The notes: generated by a model from the letters alone, not told the origin. Counted from the first letter of the stretch, positions 32,765 to 45,800 are shown. The stretch: 64,000 bases of DNA from Nemophila menziesii (GCA_029959085.1 JARWIR010000001.1:67394899-67458898), one strand, 5' to 3'. Numbers and translations: made by a program.

Positions 32765-34361
32765 TGATGTCTCACTAAATGTTCTAATTTTATGCCCTTG
32801 GGAGACATTATTTTTTATGTTTATTTGATTATTTAGATAGACTTTTGGTGCTAATATGCAATAATTCAATTTTCCTCTTTAGATTTTAGTATTTTTGATT
32901 TATTAAGCTTTTGCGCGTAATATGAGTTGTTTTTAGTGAAAATCTTGTAAGTTTTGAATACTAGCTAGAAGAGGAAGCCAAGAATAAAGTCAAAGATCGT
33001 GTAATGAAGTCAAAGCAAGAAGAAATATCCCGAAAGAATTGAGAATTTCAAGCTACAAATCTCGAAAGTTGATAAAAATTGCTGATTTCGAGCCATCTAA
33101 GATTGGATTTTGCCTCTGACTTGTGAAGAGAAAATGTTGCCCATTGAGTTACGGAAATTTAGCAACTGGAATCGGGTCAATCCGAGTTGAAACGAGCCAG
33201 TTAGAGCTGTTTTAGTGGAGGTGGTGCAGCAGTTACGGGATTTGGGCTTAATTAGTGGACTTGGGGTTTTCTAATTTCCACTTAATCCTTAAGTAAAAGC
33301 CCTAATCCGATTTTATCATTATAAATAGGCCTTTAGACCTCATTATTTACTACCTCTCATTTTATTCTTCAATTTAATTCATCCTTAGAAGAGAGTGTCT
33401 AGAGAGAAAGTCAGCAGCAAGGAAAAGAAGAAAGCTACAGAGTTGGAGACGGTCTATATCTCCAAATCACAGCCAAACCCAATTCCTAATTAGGTTCTAT
33501 CTTTTATTTCTGTAATTGAAGAACATGAATTCTTTATGTTTTAATTTAGTTTTCCGCATTATCATGAGCTAATTTAATTTAGTGCTTGAGAACGCATAAT
33601 GGGTTAATCCCAATTTGATTTCGTTTCATATGTTTGGATTTGGGATAATTATTATTTAAATCAAACTGGGTAAATTATATTTTTCTTTAATTTGTATTTA
33701 TTTACTGTTATTGACCTGATCAATTAATAATAAGACTTAGTATCTAGGCTATTCCAATTAGTGGCAATTGGATCACCTTGACGGGGGGTCTGGGTATAGA
33801 ACTAATTAACGAATATAGGTTAGAAATTATTTGACTCTGACGAGCTTAATTAAACCTATGGCATATTGGGTAATTTAGACTTAATCACTTGAGAGTGGAC
33901 TATAATCACCCTGACGGGGTTTGTAGCACTTGAAAGTTGCTTCTTAGTACACCCTAACGGGGGTAAGGAGAATTCCGAATCCAGACCAATATCAATTTAC
34001 CAATTTGCCCCTTAAACAATGTATGAAATGAATGATAATTAGGTGAAATCCTTGCGTCTCTCAAGTACTGCCTTCTCATCTTGCGTAAACGCTTTATTTT
34101 CTTGCGTCTATTAATTACTTGCATTAATTTAGTATTTTAATTCATTGCCTTAGCATTAGAAAACCAAACAAACAATTCCAAAAATCATTTACTTGTTTTT
34201 ATGTGCAATGATTCACTATTTGATAAGCATTAGAGTCAACCAATCTGTCCCTGAGAACGAATCTGTTTATCACATATATTACTTGGGACAACTATACATT
34301 TGCAGTTGGGGTTCTCTTTTACTTATTTTCATTTTATTTTAGAACACACAAGGGACCACCA
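32765..34361 (+). repeat. 3' LTR of element E
   Basis: It begins TGATGTCTCACT and ends GGGACCACCA. It is highly similar to 27088-28679 with scattered single-base differences. Confidence 0.93.
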
Positions 34362-34722
34362 TCCATCCCAATCTCTCTCCCATCTTTAGAAATCTCTTGT
34401 AATCTCCTTCTCCAACTTCTTTCTCGAATACTCTCTCATGTGAAGGTGTTTGTTCAGGCATGATTATTTTGGTGGTAGCTAATAATGCCTTAGAATCTTT
34501 TCTCATCTCAGGTATAGGAATCTTGGCTTGGAGAGGTTGTGGTGTTTTTTTGCTAATCACAATTCCTTGCTTTTGAGGACTTGAATTCACCACCGTTGGC
34601 TTCTCTTTATTTGGTTGAATTAAATTACCCATTTTCTTAATTCCCAAACGTACAGACTTCTCAATTGTCTTCTTTTGATCTCACCTATAACCTTGTTTTG
34701 ATTTTTTCCATCTCCCTACCAT
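34362..34722 (-). pseudogene. Extra-ORF remnant of element C, N-terminal part
   Basis: The probable start is the complement ATG at 34722-34720 (MVGRWKKSK), soon followed by a stop. The frame 34647-34362 has a Lys/Pro-rich N-terminus and then EKEVGEGDYKRFLKMGERLGW, similar to EKVGKYEYKRFLDKRERLCW of F. It is cut by element E. Confidence 0.72.
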
Positions 34723-35307
34723 GTGATAGTGATTCTGTTATTTTCGTTATCTCTTTTGATCTCCAACTCAAAGTGGCATCACTCTTGGAATTACCCCTTG
34801 GTTTTGGGTAGATAAAGTGTAACTTGGGTTAGAAAAAGTGTAAGGATGATGATTTTTTATGTGGGTATGATGGAATATTTCTTGGATCATAAAGGTTTAA
34901 ATTTTTTTGTAAAAGGAATTAAATTTTTTGATTCTTGGATTCTAGGTGTTTTGGAATGATTGGGGTGGGTAAAAATTGTTCGAAGGAATGTAAGGATGGA
35001 TTTAGATATGAAATCATGGTGATCTAGTCTTGTTTTTATGTGAGGTGAATGTTTGGTGAATCTTTAACGGAGTTTGAATGCTTGGAGAAGAAGGAGGCTT
35101 AAGGTGTATGGAGTTTGTATGCTCTTGTCCTCTTCTTCTTATGTTGTCGCATTGCATCACAGTATACCACCTAGGGCGTGGTATACCGCTAGGTATTGTG
35201 CTCCTTGGACTGTATCACAGTAGTCGCGTATGTCGACACGATATTTGGATGTGGTATACCGCTCGAATGACCAAGCTCTTGGAATTGACTATGAGTTTGA
35301 CTTCTAT
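34723..35307 (-). repeat. Leader and GTATAC palindromes of element C
   Basis: After about 400 bp with no gene, GTATAC palindromes occur at 35162-35167, 35181-35186 and 35254-35259. The first two are 19 bp apart. The position corresponds to the palindrome clusters of A, D, F and G. The region ends where element F is inserted (left target copy would be tctat, 35303-35307). Confidence 0.6.
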
Positions 35308-36842
35308 TGTCGCTTCCTAGAGTGTGATGAAATACACCAACACCCTAGAAGCCACTTCTTGCAAGTGTACTGGTTGTTTACAAGTAATAAAGATAAGTTT
35401 GAGGGATTATCGTCCCCATGGGGACTATCACTGTAGATAAGTGTGCTTCAATAGTGTAATAATGTGGAGTTTGAAGTAGGAAATGAAATGGAATGACAAA
35501 AAAGTGAACACGTAAATATTTATTTGGTTTTAAAATGTTAAAGACTAAAATAATTAACGAGACAATATTATAAACTAATATAAAATAAAATAAAAAACTA
35601 ATTAAAAGATGAACTAAAGGATGAGAGAGTTGCTTGAGGTTTTGCTAGTAGTCCCCTTTGTTGCTAGTTCAATGGTTTTATTGACCAGGGTGAGTTTGTA
35701 ACTTCGCATTATCTGTGACTTAATAGTCCTTCTAAGTCCATCCCGGGTAGCTCAAAAAGCAATCCTCCTTAACTATGGACCCTTCCAGGTTACCCTGAAA
35801 TATCTTTGGATGATTGAGGTTCTAACCCTATTGACTAACTAGCTAGGAAAGACCTCCAAGTTCACTACCATGCACTAGATGCCTATACCTATGTATACAA
35901 TTAAACCCCCCTCTCGGGTGACAGATTAACTACAAGGGCTACCCACTATTTGGCCAGAATATAGGTAGTGTTATAGAAAACGTATATTCAATGGAATAAA
36001 ATAAACATCAATCTTAACATTCATCCTAAATTCAATAAAGCATTAACTAGCTAAGCATAATTTCTTACATAATAAACCTCAAGAAATGAGGGTTTAGTTC
36101 TTACTAAAAGAAATAAAAGTAATGATAACTAAAGACAAAATCATAATTAAAAGAAAAAATACATGATAGTTACTTTTAAGGAAGATATGATTTAATGAAT
36201 GGCTAGGGAAGAATCATTGGGTTTTGTGGGAACCCCTTCTTTTCTTCTCCTTCCCTATTCTGCTCTTGATACCCTTGTAAAATTGATAAAATATGAAGTG
36301 TGTATGAAATAGGAGTTGCTAAATAATTTATATAAGAGCTTAAAAATGTTAGGATCCCCTTTAGTTCACTTAATTAGGTTTAGAAGGGCCAATCTAAATT
36401 TAGTTGAAGTTGGACTAGATTGAATCTCAGTGGATGCAAATGGCATAACTTCTTTATTTAAACTCCAAATTGTCTTCCTACCACGCGTCACTTACTTCAA
36501 ACTCTTTCGAAATCAAAAAGATTCAGGTCCAAATATTTAACAAATTAATCGTGGTGACCGAAACAATATGACGTTAAGATTTCTGGAAAACACTCTAACT
36601 TCCTAAAGTTACTCTAGGCTCAAGTTCCACCTTGACTTGGGGTTTATCTTGACTTTATGACTTCTTATACACACTTAACACACAATTAAGGCACAAAATC
36701 TCTATGAATAGTAATATGACCAAAACAAGAGGTCTAAAGTGCAATATAGCAAATATTAGGGGAAAATCCACACTTAAAACCAATAAACTCCCAGAAGAAT
36801 GTCATATGAGTAGATTAAAACATCACAAAAAAAGAGACATCA
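35308..36842 (-). repeat. 3' LTR of element F (1535 bp)
   Basis: It starts TGTCGCTTCC and ends GAGACATCA, followed by a polypurine-like AGACCCTTAACTCGAAG. Its short dyads have the form CCC-TCTC-GGG or CCC-TCCC-GGG, not TGAC as in A. Confidence 0.8.
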
Positions 36843-38187
36843 AGACCCTTAACTCGAAGTTTTATTGTCCTAACAAACTAAAAAGAAGAATAGAGTTTAA
36901 AAGGGTCTAAGTCCAATAAGTCAAAGAAGAGAGAAAGAGTAGAAAATAAATGAATGACACTAAAGCAATAATCCTACCAAGACTAATATAGTAATATTTA
37001 CAAACTAAATCAAATGTACACTTATCAAATAAACAATCCACAGATTAACTTTGTAATGCACGAAGGATAGGATTTTCTCTTAGTCCGCTATGGTGGATAC
37101 AGGGTGTTACTTGATCCTTACATTGTTTATAAGGTCCATCTAACTACTCTCTATTAGTTCATAAGATTCTAAATTGCATGGTTTAAAATCATAAGGTCTT
37201 TAAGGTTGTAATGTCGGCTTAGGGTAGGTGTGATCATATATTTGGATAATTTAGAGTGAGCTTTTGGTTCTCTCCTCACTAAACATCAACGAGTTTCCAT
37301 AGAGCTAGAGTTACTCTCAAAGATGTCCCCACTCAACCCAGAATCGACCACTTATTTGCATCCCCAATAACCAAAATTAATCTGTTTATGATCACCAAAG
37401 GAAATCTCACTTTTTCCGGTCCAAATGTATATATTTATCTTTTAGCAAGTTAGCTATGAATCTCTTTTAATGTAAGAAGTCATGATACTATGTTTTGCAT
37501 CTTTCTTTTTGTTTCAATATAAATTTTTTCTTTTTCAATTCCTTTTATCTTTTACCATGGAAAAGCGTTACAATAATAGACAAGTGATCAAAAAGCTCAT
37601 TACAAAGCACAAAACCCACTCAGTGATGTTTCCCATAACCGTCATCCCAAATACAAGCTCTAAGACGAGTGTCAAATCATCGCGGTTCGAGTGCAAGTTA
37701 TATGAAAGAGTCCTAAAATCTAAGGGGTATGGTTTGTAATGTGGATAGTAAGGCAAGATAGCGTTGAGAAGGATAATATAACCATAATAAATGGACATCA
37801 AGCTAAAAGGCACAAAGGGTTAAACAAAGAATCGCCTTTATCCTTTCCTATCCTATACAAATTAGTTACTTTCTCACCTATATCACGTATATTAAATAGT
37901 TTATCAACTAGTTTGGATCTGGCATTCTACACACCACTCATGACCCCTACGATCTAACTTAATTCTACAACATTGCTCAATATTATTTACTTTACTTTTA
38001 ATGTGTGTTTCATGTTTATCTTTTAAGCTTAACACATGACAAGTTCATAAAACTACTATTTACTATCTTTAACTCGTTAAAATTTTGCTAGATAGATACA
38101 TTCACTGGATTCTACACCAACATCCATATTACTAAAAAGAAAATAAAATACATAAAAGTGGAGATGGGAAAAAACGGATCCCTACCC
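36843..38187 (-). other. Polypurine tract and 3' UTR of element F, distal part
   Basis: The polypurine tract (about 36843-36860) is followed by sequence colinear with the other 3' UTRs, including a diverged second inverted repeat (37256-37285). Element G is inserted at 38183-38187, and the rest of the UTR continues at 51068. Confidence 0.7.
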
Positions 38188-39959
38188 TGGTGGGTCCTAG
38201 GGTGTTATAAAATTAAGTGCAAAAATAGAGGAACCACTTAACCGCAAGTGTACGGCTGTCCCAAGTAATATATGATAATCAAGTTCGTTCTCAGGGACGG
38301 ATTAGGTTCAACCCAAATATTAATCAAGTAGTAAGAGTAATTGCTAAACAGAAAATAAAAGATAATAATTTTTGTTTGGTTTTTATAAATTAAAAGATGC
38401 AAATAAAATAAAGACTAAAATTAAATTAACAGAAAGGAAATAAAGCAAATAAACGACTAACTTCAGATAAGAGAGATACTTGATTCTCGCAAAGGAATCC
38501 ACTTAATCAATATAATCTATGATATGTTTAAGGGTAGAATTGGAATTATAATATTAGTCGGGACTCTAATATCTCCTAGCCCCCTGTCGGGTGGACCTAG
38601 AAGCTATCCTAAAGTATCATAAACACCTGTATGGTCGAATATGCCTCTTCGGATGATATGATTTTACCTCTTTGGCTATGTAACTAGTTAAGCCTGTCGG
38701 TCAATAACGGATATTACACGGGTATTACCTAGATCTGTATTCAAACCCCCCTGTCGAATGATCACTTCACCACTAAAGTGAATAGCCCAAATACTAACAG
38801 CTAATTCTAATTGCGCGGAAAAGAATTAGTAATAAAAACAAAGTAATAACCAATATATAAAACTAAATCCTATTTAAATCTAAACAATCCCAAATTCAAA
38901 ACATAGATTCATTAATTAAGGTTCATCCCTTTTATGCGATTCTCAAATATAAAGAAATTTAGCTCATAATGAAATTAAAGACTAACATAAAATAAAAGGA
39001 ATTCATGTTCAATTACAAGAAAGAAATATATAACCTAAAGGGTTGAATGACTATTGTTGGAAGAACAGGATTCCTCCAGCTTCTAGCTTCTTCTCTCCTT
39101 CGTGCTCTGACTTGAAAACCTTAAGCCTCTTGTTTAATTCTCTGAAGAGTCTGAAAGTAGGAGGTTAAGGGGTGTATTTATAGGTGTTAGAGGACCCTAG
39201 GTCGAATTTTCTTGGAGTGGAAGACAAGTTAAAGACTCTTAAATTCGTAGCCCTAAATTCTAGAAAAGGTAAGATTTTGCTGCTGATTTGATTTGGTCAT
39301 ATCTTTTTCAATACTTATCCGTTTGAGAAGTTCCATATATTAAACTGCTTGTCATGGAAAGAGCTTTCTATTGGTGCAGACCACTCGTCCAGAATCCATG
39401 CCAATATTTAGTTATGAATTAATCTTTAAAACGTGGCTGGAATTTCAGATTCATAAGGCAGCTTTATCTTTTCCTTCTCTGAATAAATCTTTCCTAAATC
39501 TTCTTATTTCCATGTAAAATCTTCTTTCCTTTCATCTTTATCTTGACTTGGTCTCTAAGTAATTACCATTTATCTTTTAAAGCTTCACATTAAATAAATA
39601 ATTAAACCGCATATGCTTAAAAAGAATAAATCAATAAATCAAGAAATCGAAATAGGAAAGTCTACTTTAAAAATAGAAACTCGACTAAAAATCATTTCCT
39701 AACACTCTAAAATACAATAAGACTTTATTCTCACTTTTTCTCCTTGGATTGGTCTTTCATGAGATTCAAGAATCGATTAACTTTGCATTAAAAATAGTCG
39801 AATTTAGGCACAAAAACTCAGATCCCGCAAATAGTTAATTTCCAAGGGGAGAAAGTGTAATATGATCAATTAAGCCTAAAAGTCTATCAAAAAAGTCATT
39901 TATTCACCTAAAAGGATGTCTCCAAGGGGCTAATAATTAGAACAAATCGGGAGACATCA
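38188..39959 (-). repeat. 3' LTR of element G (1772 bp)
   Basis: It begins TGGTGGGTCC and ends GAGACATCA. The TATAAATA box is on the complement of 39175-39182. Dyads of form CCC-TGTC-GGG occur near 38580 and related ones near 38640-38760. The same family occurs at 7896 and 59727. Confidence 0.92.
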
Positions 39960-41374
39960 AGACCCCAAACTCAAACCTTTGTCGTCCCGACAAAGTAAAA
40001 TAAAAACAAAAGATCTTTTAGGTGAACGCAAAAGGTAGAATCTAGTAAATAATCCCAAAGCAAAACTTAAAACAAATCTCATATAGTCTAATCTAGGAAT
40101 TAATATACACCTACACTTATCATGCAAAATCTAGTACAAAACAATATCAATCCAAAATTAATTTCACAATGCTAGAAGGTTACGCTTATTACTTATCTCA
40201 AGATAGTGGCTATAGGGTCTTCCTTGATCTTTACTTGCTTTGAACGCTCCACTTAGCATATTCCCTATTAACTCACTGTGCATCTAGGAATCACGAGGTC
40301 TTTACGGTTTTAGCATAGGCTGAAGGACGGTATGGTATGTATATTTGGTAAATTTGAAGTGAGCTTTTGGCTCTCTCCTCACTTACCATCACCAAAATGT
40401 CCAAGAGCTTGAGTTTACACTCGAATAACGTTCTCACTCAACCCAATTGACGCGCTTAATTAGCATCCCCCAAATTAACCCAATAAGCACTAAAGATGAT
40501 TCACATAAAAATTTCCACTTTGCCGGTCCGAATATGTATATTCTTTTCAAATCAATTTTTCTTCTTCTTTTCTTTTATATAGCTATGACTCTCTTTATGA
40601 TGTTGAGATATCATGCTATTTTTCATAGTTATGCCTATTCATAACTTGAGCTCAAAGCTTCTTTTCCATTCACTATTACCCGGCAAAGGGTTACAATATA
40701 ATAAACCTGTGAATCATCATCATGTATAGCACAAAGCACAATTGATAAGCTCAAAAATCCCAACCCAATGTAAATTCCCATATGGTGGACCCACCACCCC
40801 AAACTCATGCTCAAGACAGGAAGTCTTAGGATCGTGATTCAAGTGCGGGTCATATGGTCATGCCTAACAATCTAAAGGGATATTGGCTTATAATATGGCG
40901 ACAAAAGAAAGGCTTAAAGGGTAAAAATTTGTCTAAGAAGGATAAAATTAATTCAGGGATAGAAGGCCAAAAAGGATTCAAAGGGCTAACAAAGAACTGC
41001 CTCTATCATCTTCCTATTTACACAACTTATCTCTAGTTCATACCTAAGTGAGTTCTCTACTCATTTGGATCTCACGTTCTACAAACCACCCATTATCTCA
41101 TATTTGCATGCAATCAAAGTGTGGTTTACACTAACTCCTAAAGTCAACTATTTTCTATCATAAATTCATAAAAAGCATGCTTGATGGGGGCATTTATAAT
41201 CTCAACAGTCAACGCAACCCTAAGATTAATTTTATTGAAAGCATGTAAAACACAAAAAATTGGGAGAGGCAACGAACCCCACCCCAAACTCAAAAGTGAG
41301 TCGTGTCCCCACGACTAGAAAAAGACTCAATAAAGCAATAAAATTAAACTAAACTACCTAATTAGTGCCTACCA
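39960..41374 (-). other. Polypurine tract and 3' UTR of element G
   Basis: The tract is the complement of AGACCCCAAACTCAAACC (39960-39977). The UTR carries complement GAGTTTGGGGTG copies at 40795-40806 and 41280-41291 and the hairpin at 41298-41317, in the same order as A. No gene is seen. Confidence 0.8.
41298..41317 (-). other. Conserved hairpin (element G)
   Basis: Seven of eight stem pairs are kept with a GGGA loop in element orientation. The outermost pair is a mismatch. Confidence 0.8.
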
Positions 41375-41830
41375 TCAATTAAGAAGAAGAATTAGAACGG
41401 GGTACCTGGCCATGAAGATCCATCGTGTCCTCCTCCGAAGGGGAAGAATAATTATCAATATCCATGTACAATATACCTCTTCCAATGTTGACTTAATCTG
41501 TGTGATTTCCTTCCAAAGTATTCCGATGTCTAGTCGTAAAAGTTCGAATTCTTGTTGCAAATTGCGAGCCCATGGAGGAATACCAGAATTAGTTTGAGAA
41601 GAAGAAGAACCTTGAACTTGAATTTGTATCTTGTCTTTAGGCTTTGATGATACCCTCATCCTTGCTGTCAATTTGTGTTGTGGTGGTGCAGGTGCCTTTT
41701 CTTCTTTTTTTTCTTCAATAGGCTCATCAATATTGATGGCCTTTTCAATTGTAGAACCATGCAAATTCTTGTTCTTCCCTAGGATATACCACTTCCTCTT
41801 GTAATCCAACGCAACTGTTCTTTTTGTCAT
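41375..41830 (-). CDS. Shortened extra ORF of element G
   Basis: A frame of 151 codons starts MTKRTVALDYKRKWY, echoing MTNRT of A and D, and directly follows the conserved GAGTTTGGGGT block (complement 41841-41851). It keeps a charged N-terminus and a heptad-like segment (LQQEFELLRLDIGILWKEITQIKS) but lacks the central domain of about 220 residues. The last 30 residues look like a frame slip. It is probably an internally deleted version; whether it makes protein is unknown. Confidence 0.5.
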   Translation of the reverse strand: MTKRTVALDYKRKWYILGKNKNLHGSTIEKAINIDEPIEEKKEEKAPAPPQHKLTARMRVSSKPKDKIQIQVQGSSSSQTNSGIPPWARNLQQEFELLRLDIGILWKEITQIKSTLEEVYCTWILIIILPLRRRTRWIFMARYPVLILLLN

Positions 41831-42194
41831 GGCTGAATTGACCCCAAACTCAAGTTATACCAAGGATAGAATAAAGTTAAGAAAACTTGGTATATCTTGA
41901 GTTTCTTGCTCGGATTAGATGAAGGAAGTTGGTTCTTGACAAATCTTGGAAGAACTCTTGAAAGCTTGATGATCTTGATTGTGTTTAATGGTGTTCTGTG
42001 ATGAATTTGATGAAGAGGTTAAGTTTATGGAGGATGGAGGAGAGATTTAATGATGTTAATGTGTTTGTTGTGGAGGTTTGATCAAGCTTCAAGGTGTTTT
42101 TATAGGGTTGGGAGCTGGAAAATTCGATTGGAAGAGGCTAGGGGTTATCTCGTTAAGGTAAGAAGTTGACTGGGCCTTGATCTCTTCACAAACC

Positions 42195-42560
42195 GCCTGG
42201 AGCGGTGCATACCTGCGGTGCATGGGTGTACCGCGAGGGTACACCGCAGCGCTGTTGGTGTGAATTTTTCGCCTCTGCATTATACCCGTGCTAGCACCCC
42301 ATGGCACGCGTTTTGGGCGTACGGTGCATGGGTACTCCGCGCCTGCTCCGTGAAAAAACCCGCGGTACATACCCCGTGGCACGCACTTTGGGCGTGCGGT
42401 GTAGGGTGCGATGCACCGCGCCTATCAGCTTTGCTTTTTCTCGCCTCTGTAGAAAACCCGTGGTGCGCGACCCGTGGTACGGGTTTTTCAGGCGCGGTAC
42501 ATCCTTGCGGTATAGGGGTACACTACGGGGGTAGTCCGCACCAGCCTTCAAATTTTTCTT
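42195..42560 (-). repeat. GC-rich dyad repeat region of element G
   Basis: Many GCGGTGCAT, GGTACACCGC and GTGGCACGC-type segments are imperfectly repeated, with GTAC- or TGCA-centred palindromes. One pair of GTAC centres (42498 and 42519) is 21 bp apart and another pair (42229 and 42240) 11 bp. The pattern is less regular than in A or D. Frames through it in all directions are products of GC content. Confidence 0.7.
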
Positions 42561-42588
42561 GGGTTTCCTAGCACCCCAAACTCGATTC

Positions 42589-42748
42589 CTGCACCATAAA
42601 CACACTACCCTTCTCATTTCTTTTAAAAGTAGACACTAAAACTCGACACTAACTTAGAATTATACACTAAGAATTGAAAAACATAAAGCAGTAAACTAAT
42701 ATACATTGAAATGGCTTTTGTTTAACGTCGTTAAGCTCGACGGGTTAC
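42589..42748 (-). other. Putative intron of element G (160 bp)
   Basis: In element orientation it starts AG-GTAACCCGTC, contains TTAACG-A-CGTTAA and ends GGTGCAG-G. Confidence 0.45.
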
Positions 42749-42800
42749 CTCTCGCATCTATTCAGCTTCAAGGAGGTACATGACCTCCCCAGGATGTGGA

Positions 42801-45800
42801 TCAACTCTGCAGTTGGTATCCTCGCCTACATGAAAGTTTTAGACGATGCTTATTCACCATGAAGGTGCGTAGCTCGTCTGGATTCTCGATTTCTATAGCT
42901 CCATGAGGTGTAACTTTGGTCACCACGAACGGACCAGACCACTTTGATCTCAACTTGCCCGGATAGTTGCTGAACTTGGAATTATACTTGAGGACCATCT
43001 GTCCAACTTTGAATTTCTTCTCACGAATGCGATTGTCATGCCATCTCTTTGTTTTTTCTTTGTAAAGTTTGGCATTCTCATAGGCATGAAATCGAAACTC
43101 GTCAAGTTCATTCAACTTCATCATACGATTCTCCGCAGCTAAGGTCGGATCCATATTCATCTCCGCAATTGCCCAATAGGCGCCCATTTCAAGCTCAAGA
43201 GGTAAGTGACAAGCCTTACCATAAACAATACGATACGGAGATGCACCCACAGGTGTCTTGAACGCAGTACGATTAGGGATGGCAGTGGTTACGATTTTAA
43301 TCCGAAACCGACGGATTACCGAACCGAATTAAAACCGATTATGTAACCGTGGTTAAATCCGTTAGGGTTTGGTTTTAAAAAGTGAAACCAATGGTTAAAA
43401 CCATTAGGTTATGGTTTTAGATTTAAAAAAACCCGAAAAACAGAAAATCCGTTTTATATATATATGATTTATTTTACCTATTAAAGGCTAAAATTCATGT
43501 ATTTTGAAGTCCATCTTTCTTATATTTATTTGATTTTTTAATTACCAAAAGGCCAAAAGTCTCAACCCAACTATAGATTAGGATGGAAATGGTTATGGTT
43601 TAAAATCAAAATCGATGAAAAATTGAAACGATTAAAAATCGATTATGCAACCATGGATAAAACCGTTAGGTTATGCTTCTGAAAAATGTAACCGATGGTT
43701 AAATCCTTTAGGTTAAAATTTTAGATAAAAATAAAACCGAATACCCGTTTATCATCATCTACTTTTGTATATTTTATAGTAATATAGATAAAAAAGTATT
43801 TTCATATCTCAAAACTAAAATTTAAATATTAAAATTAACAAAAACGTTATTTAATTAAAGATCAACATAATATTTTATATATTGGAGATTTTTCATCTAT
43901 TTGTGATTTTGTTTCAATATTTTAAATATATTTAGAGAGTTATAGTTTGGCATGTCACAAGAGCGAGGCGAGGTTAGGAATCCTACTGCAAGAGGGACGC
44001 CTCGCGAGCCAAGTTATGGTTAAAATCCGAAAAACCGTTTAAAAAACCGAATCCGAATGATTAGGATATGGTTTTGAAAAGTAAATCCGATGGTTAAATC
44101 CGTTAGGGTTTGGTTTTTGATAAATTAAATGGATATGGACATGGTTTTGGAATTTTTTGCAATAATCCGATCCGTTGCCAACCCTAAGTACGATATGCCC
44201 ACAACGCATCATCTAATTTCATTGACCAATCCTTGCGTGTGGAACCAACTGTCTTCTCAAGAATGGATTTGATCTCTCGATTAGAGACCTCAGCTTGACC
44301 ATTGGCTTGTGGATGATACGCGGTAGATACACGATGTCTCACGCCATACTTCTCTAGAACTTTATCAGATACTTGTTCACAAAGTGTGAACCTCCATCAC
44401 TTATAATAACTCGAGGTGTACCATGTCTAGTGAAGATGTGTGATTTCAAGAATTTAATCACTACTCGCGAATCGTTAGTTGGTAGAGCTACAGCCTCTAC
44501 CCATTTAGACACGTAATCAACAGCTAGTAGGATGTATAGGTTTCCGTTAGAAGGTACAAAAGGACCCATGAAATCAATACCCCATACATCGAATATCTCA
44601 ACTTCAAGAACATTATTACGCGGCATCTCATCTCTCTTAGATATATTACCAGTAAACTGGCATCTGTGACATTTCTTGACATACTCATGACAATCCTTAT
44701 GAAAAGTGGGCCAATAAAAACCGGACTGTAGTACCTTTGCCGCTGTACGATCTCCTTTGAAGTGTCCTCCATACGGTGAATCATGACAACCCATAATAAT
44801 GGATATAATATCTTTATCTGGTATGCATCTCCTTACCATCTAATCACTGCATATTTTGTAGAGGAAAGGATCCTCCCAAAATAATTGTTTAGCTCGGTGG
44901 GCTAGTCTCTTTTTATCTTGTGAGGTAGCTCCTTGAGGAAAAGAACCACTCACAATAAGATTTGCAATATCCGCATACCAAGGAGTCTCTAATGAATAAA
45001 CTGAAAACAAACTCTCGTCAGGAAACTCTTCTCTAACCAACTCAGGTCCTCCATTAGACTCAGAACCTTCAAGACGTGACAAATGATCAGCAACCTGATA
45101 ATCACAACCCTTTCGATCCCGAATATCTAAATCAAACTCTTGCAACAGTAAAACCCATCTAATCAACCTTGGCTTCGCATCTTTATTCTCCATAAGGTAT
45201 TTAATCGCGGAATGGTCGGTAAACACCACAACTTTCGCCCCAAGGAGGTAGGAACGAAATTTGTCAAATGCATACACGACAGCTAGTAATTCCTTCTCAG
45301 TTACGGTATAATTAATTTGAGTACTTGTGAAGGTTTTACTAGCGTAGTAGATGGAATGGAATACCTTTTCTTTTCTTTGACCCAGAACAGCACCCATCGC
45401 AAGATCACTAGCATCACACATAATCTCAAACGGAATCTTCCAATCAGGAGGTAATACAATAGGTGCAGAGATAAGCTTCTCCTTAATCTCGTTGAATGCC
45501 TTTATGCAAGCTTCATCAAAAAGGAATTTGGTGTCCTTCTCAAGTAAGTTGCACAAAGGCTTAGAGATTTTGGAGAAGTCCTTGATAAAACGTCGGTAAA
45601 AACCAGCATGACCCAAAAAGCTTCTTACCCCTTTAACAGAAATAGGAGGGGGAAGAGTCTTGATTACCTCAATCTTCGCACGATCAACTTCCAAACCAGA
45701 ACTTGAAACCTTGTGACCCAACACTATACCCTCTCGAACCATAAAGTGACATTTCTCCCGATTCAAAACCAAATCCGTCTCCTTGCATCTAATCAATACC

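Larger units (their letters stand above)
27088..34361 (+). mobile_element. Non-autonomous Athila-type element E (7.3 kb)
   Basis: LTRs of 1592 bp (27088-28679) and 1597 bp (32765-34361) flank the body. Target copies are tacat (27083-27087) and tccat (34362-34366), one change. It has a primer site, a repeat-rich ORF instead of gag-pol, a putative intron, a palindrome pair, a short extra-ORF remnant, the conserved hairpin, 3' UTR and polypurine tract. Flanking C sequence joins cleanly when E is removed. Confidence 0.92.
11105..35307 (-). mobile_element. Athila-like element C, split by D, a solo LTR, E and F
   Basis: Pieces in one orientation can be joined across later insertions. They are 3' LTR 11105-11573 plus 22091-23197, 3' UTR 23198-24700, extra-ORF remnant to 24778, then 26251-27087, then 34362-34722, and the palindrome region up to 35307. 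Removal of D, the solo LTR and E restores the order seen in A. Everything 5' of the palindrome region lies beyond F and outside the window. The insertion point is the Copia integrase at the YLI codons; the left target copy would be cttat (11100-11104). Confidence 0.75.

Noticed and set aside
35308..38187. Host gene fragments in the AT-rich stretches
   Set aside because: Frames such as 36704-36910 and 37482-37739 are short, low in complexity and lie within recognisable LTR or 3' UTR sequence.
42089..42617. Overlapping frames of 77-117 codons on both strands in G
   Set aside because: All lie in the GC-rich dyad region; they are by-products of composition.
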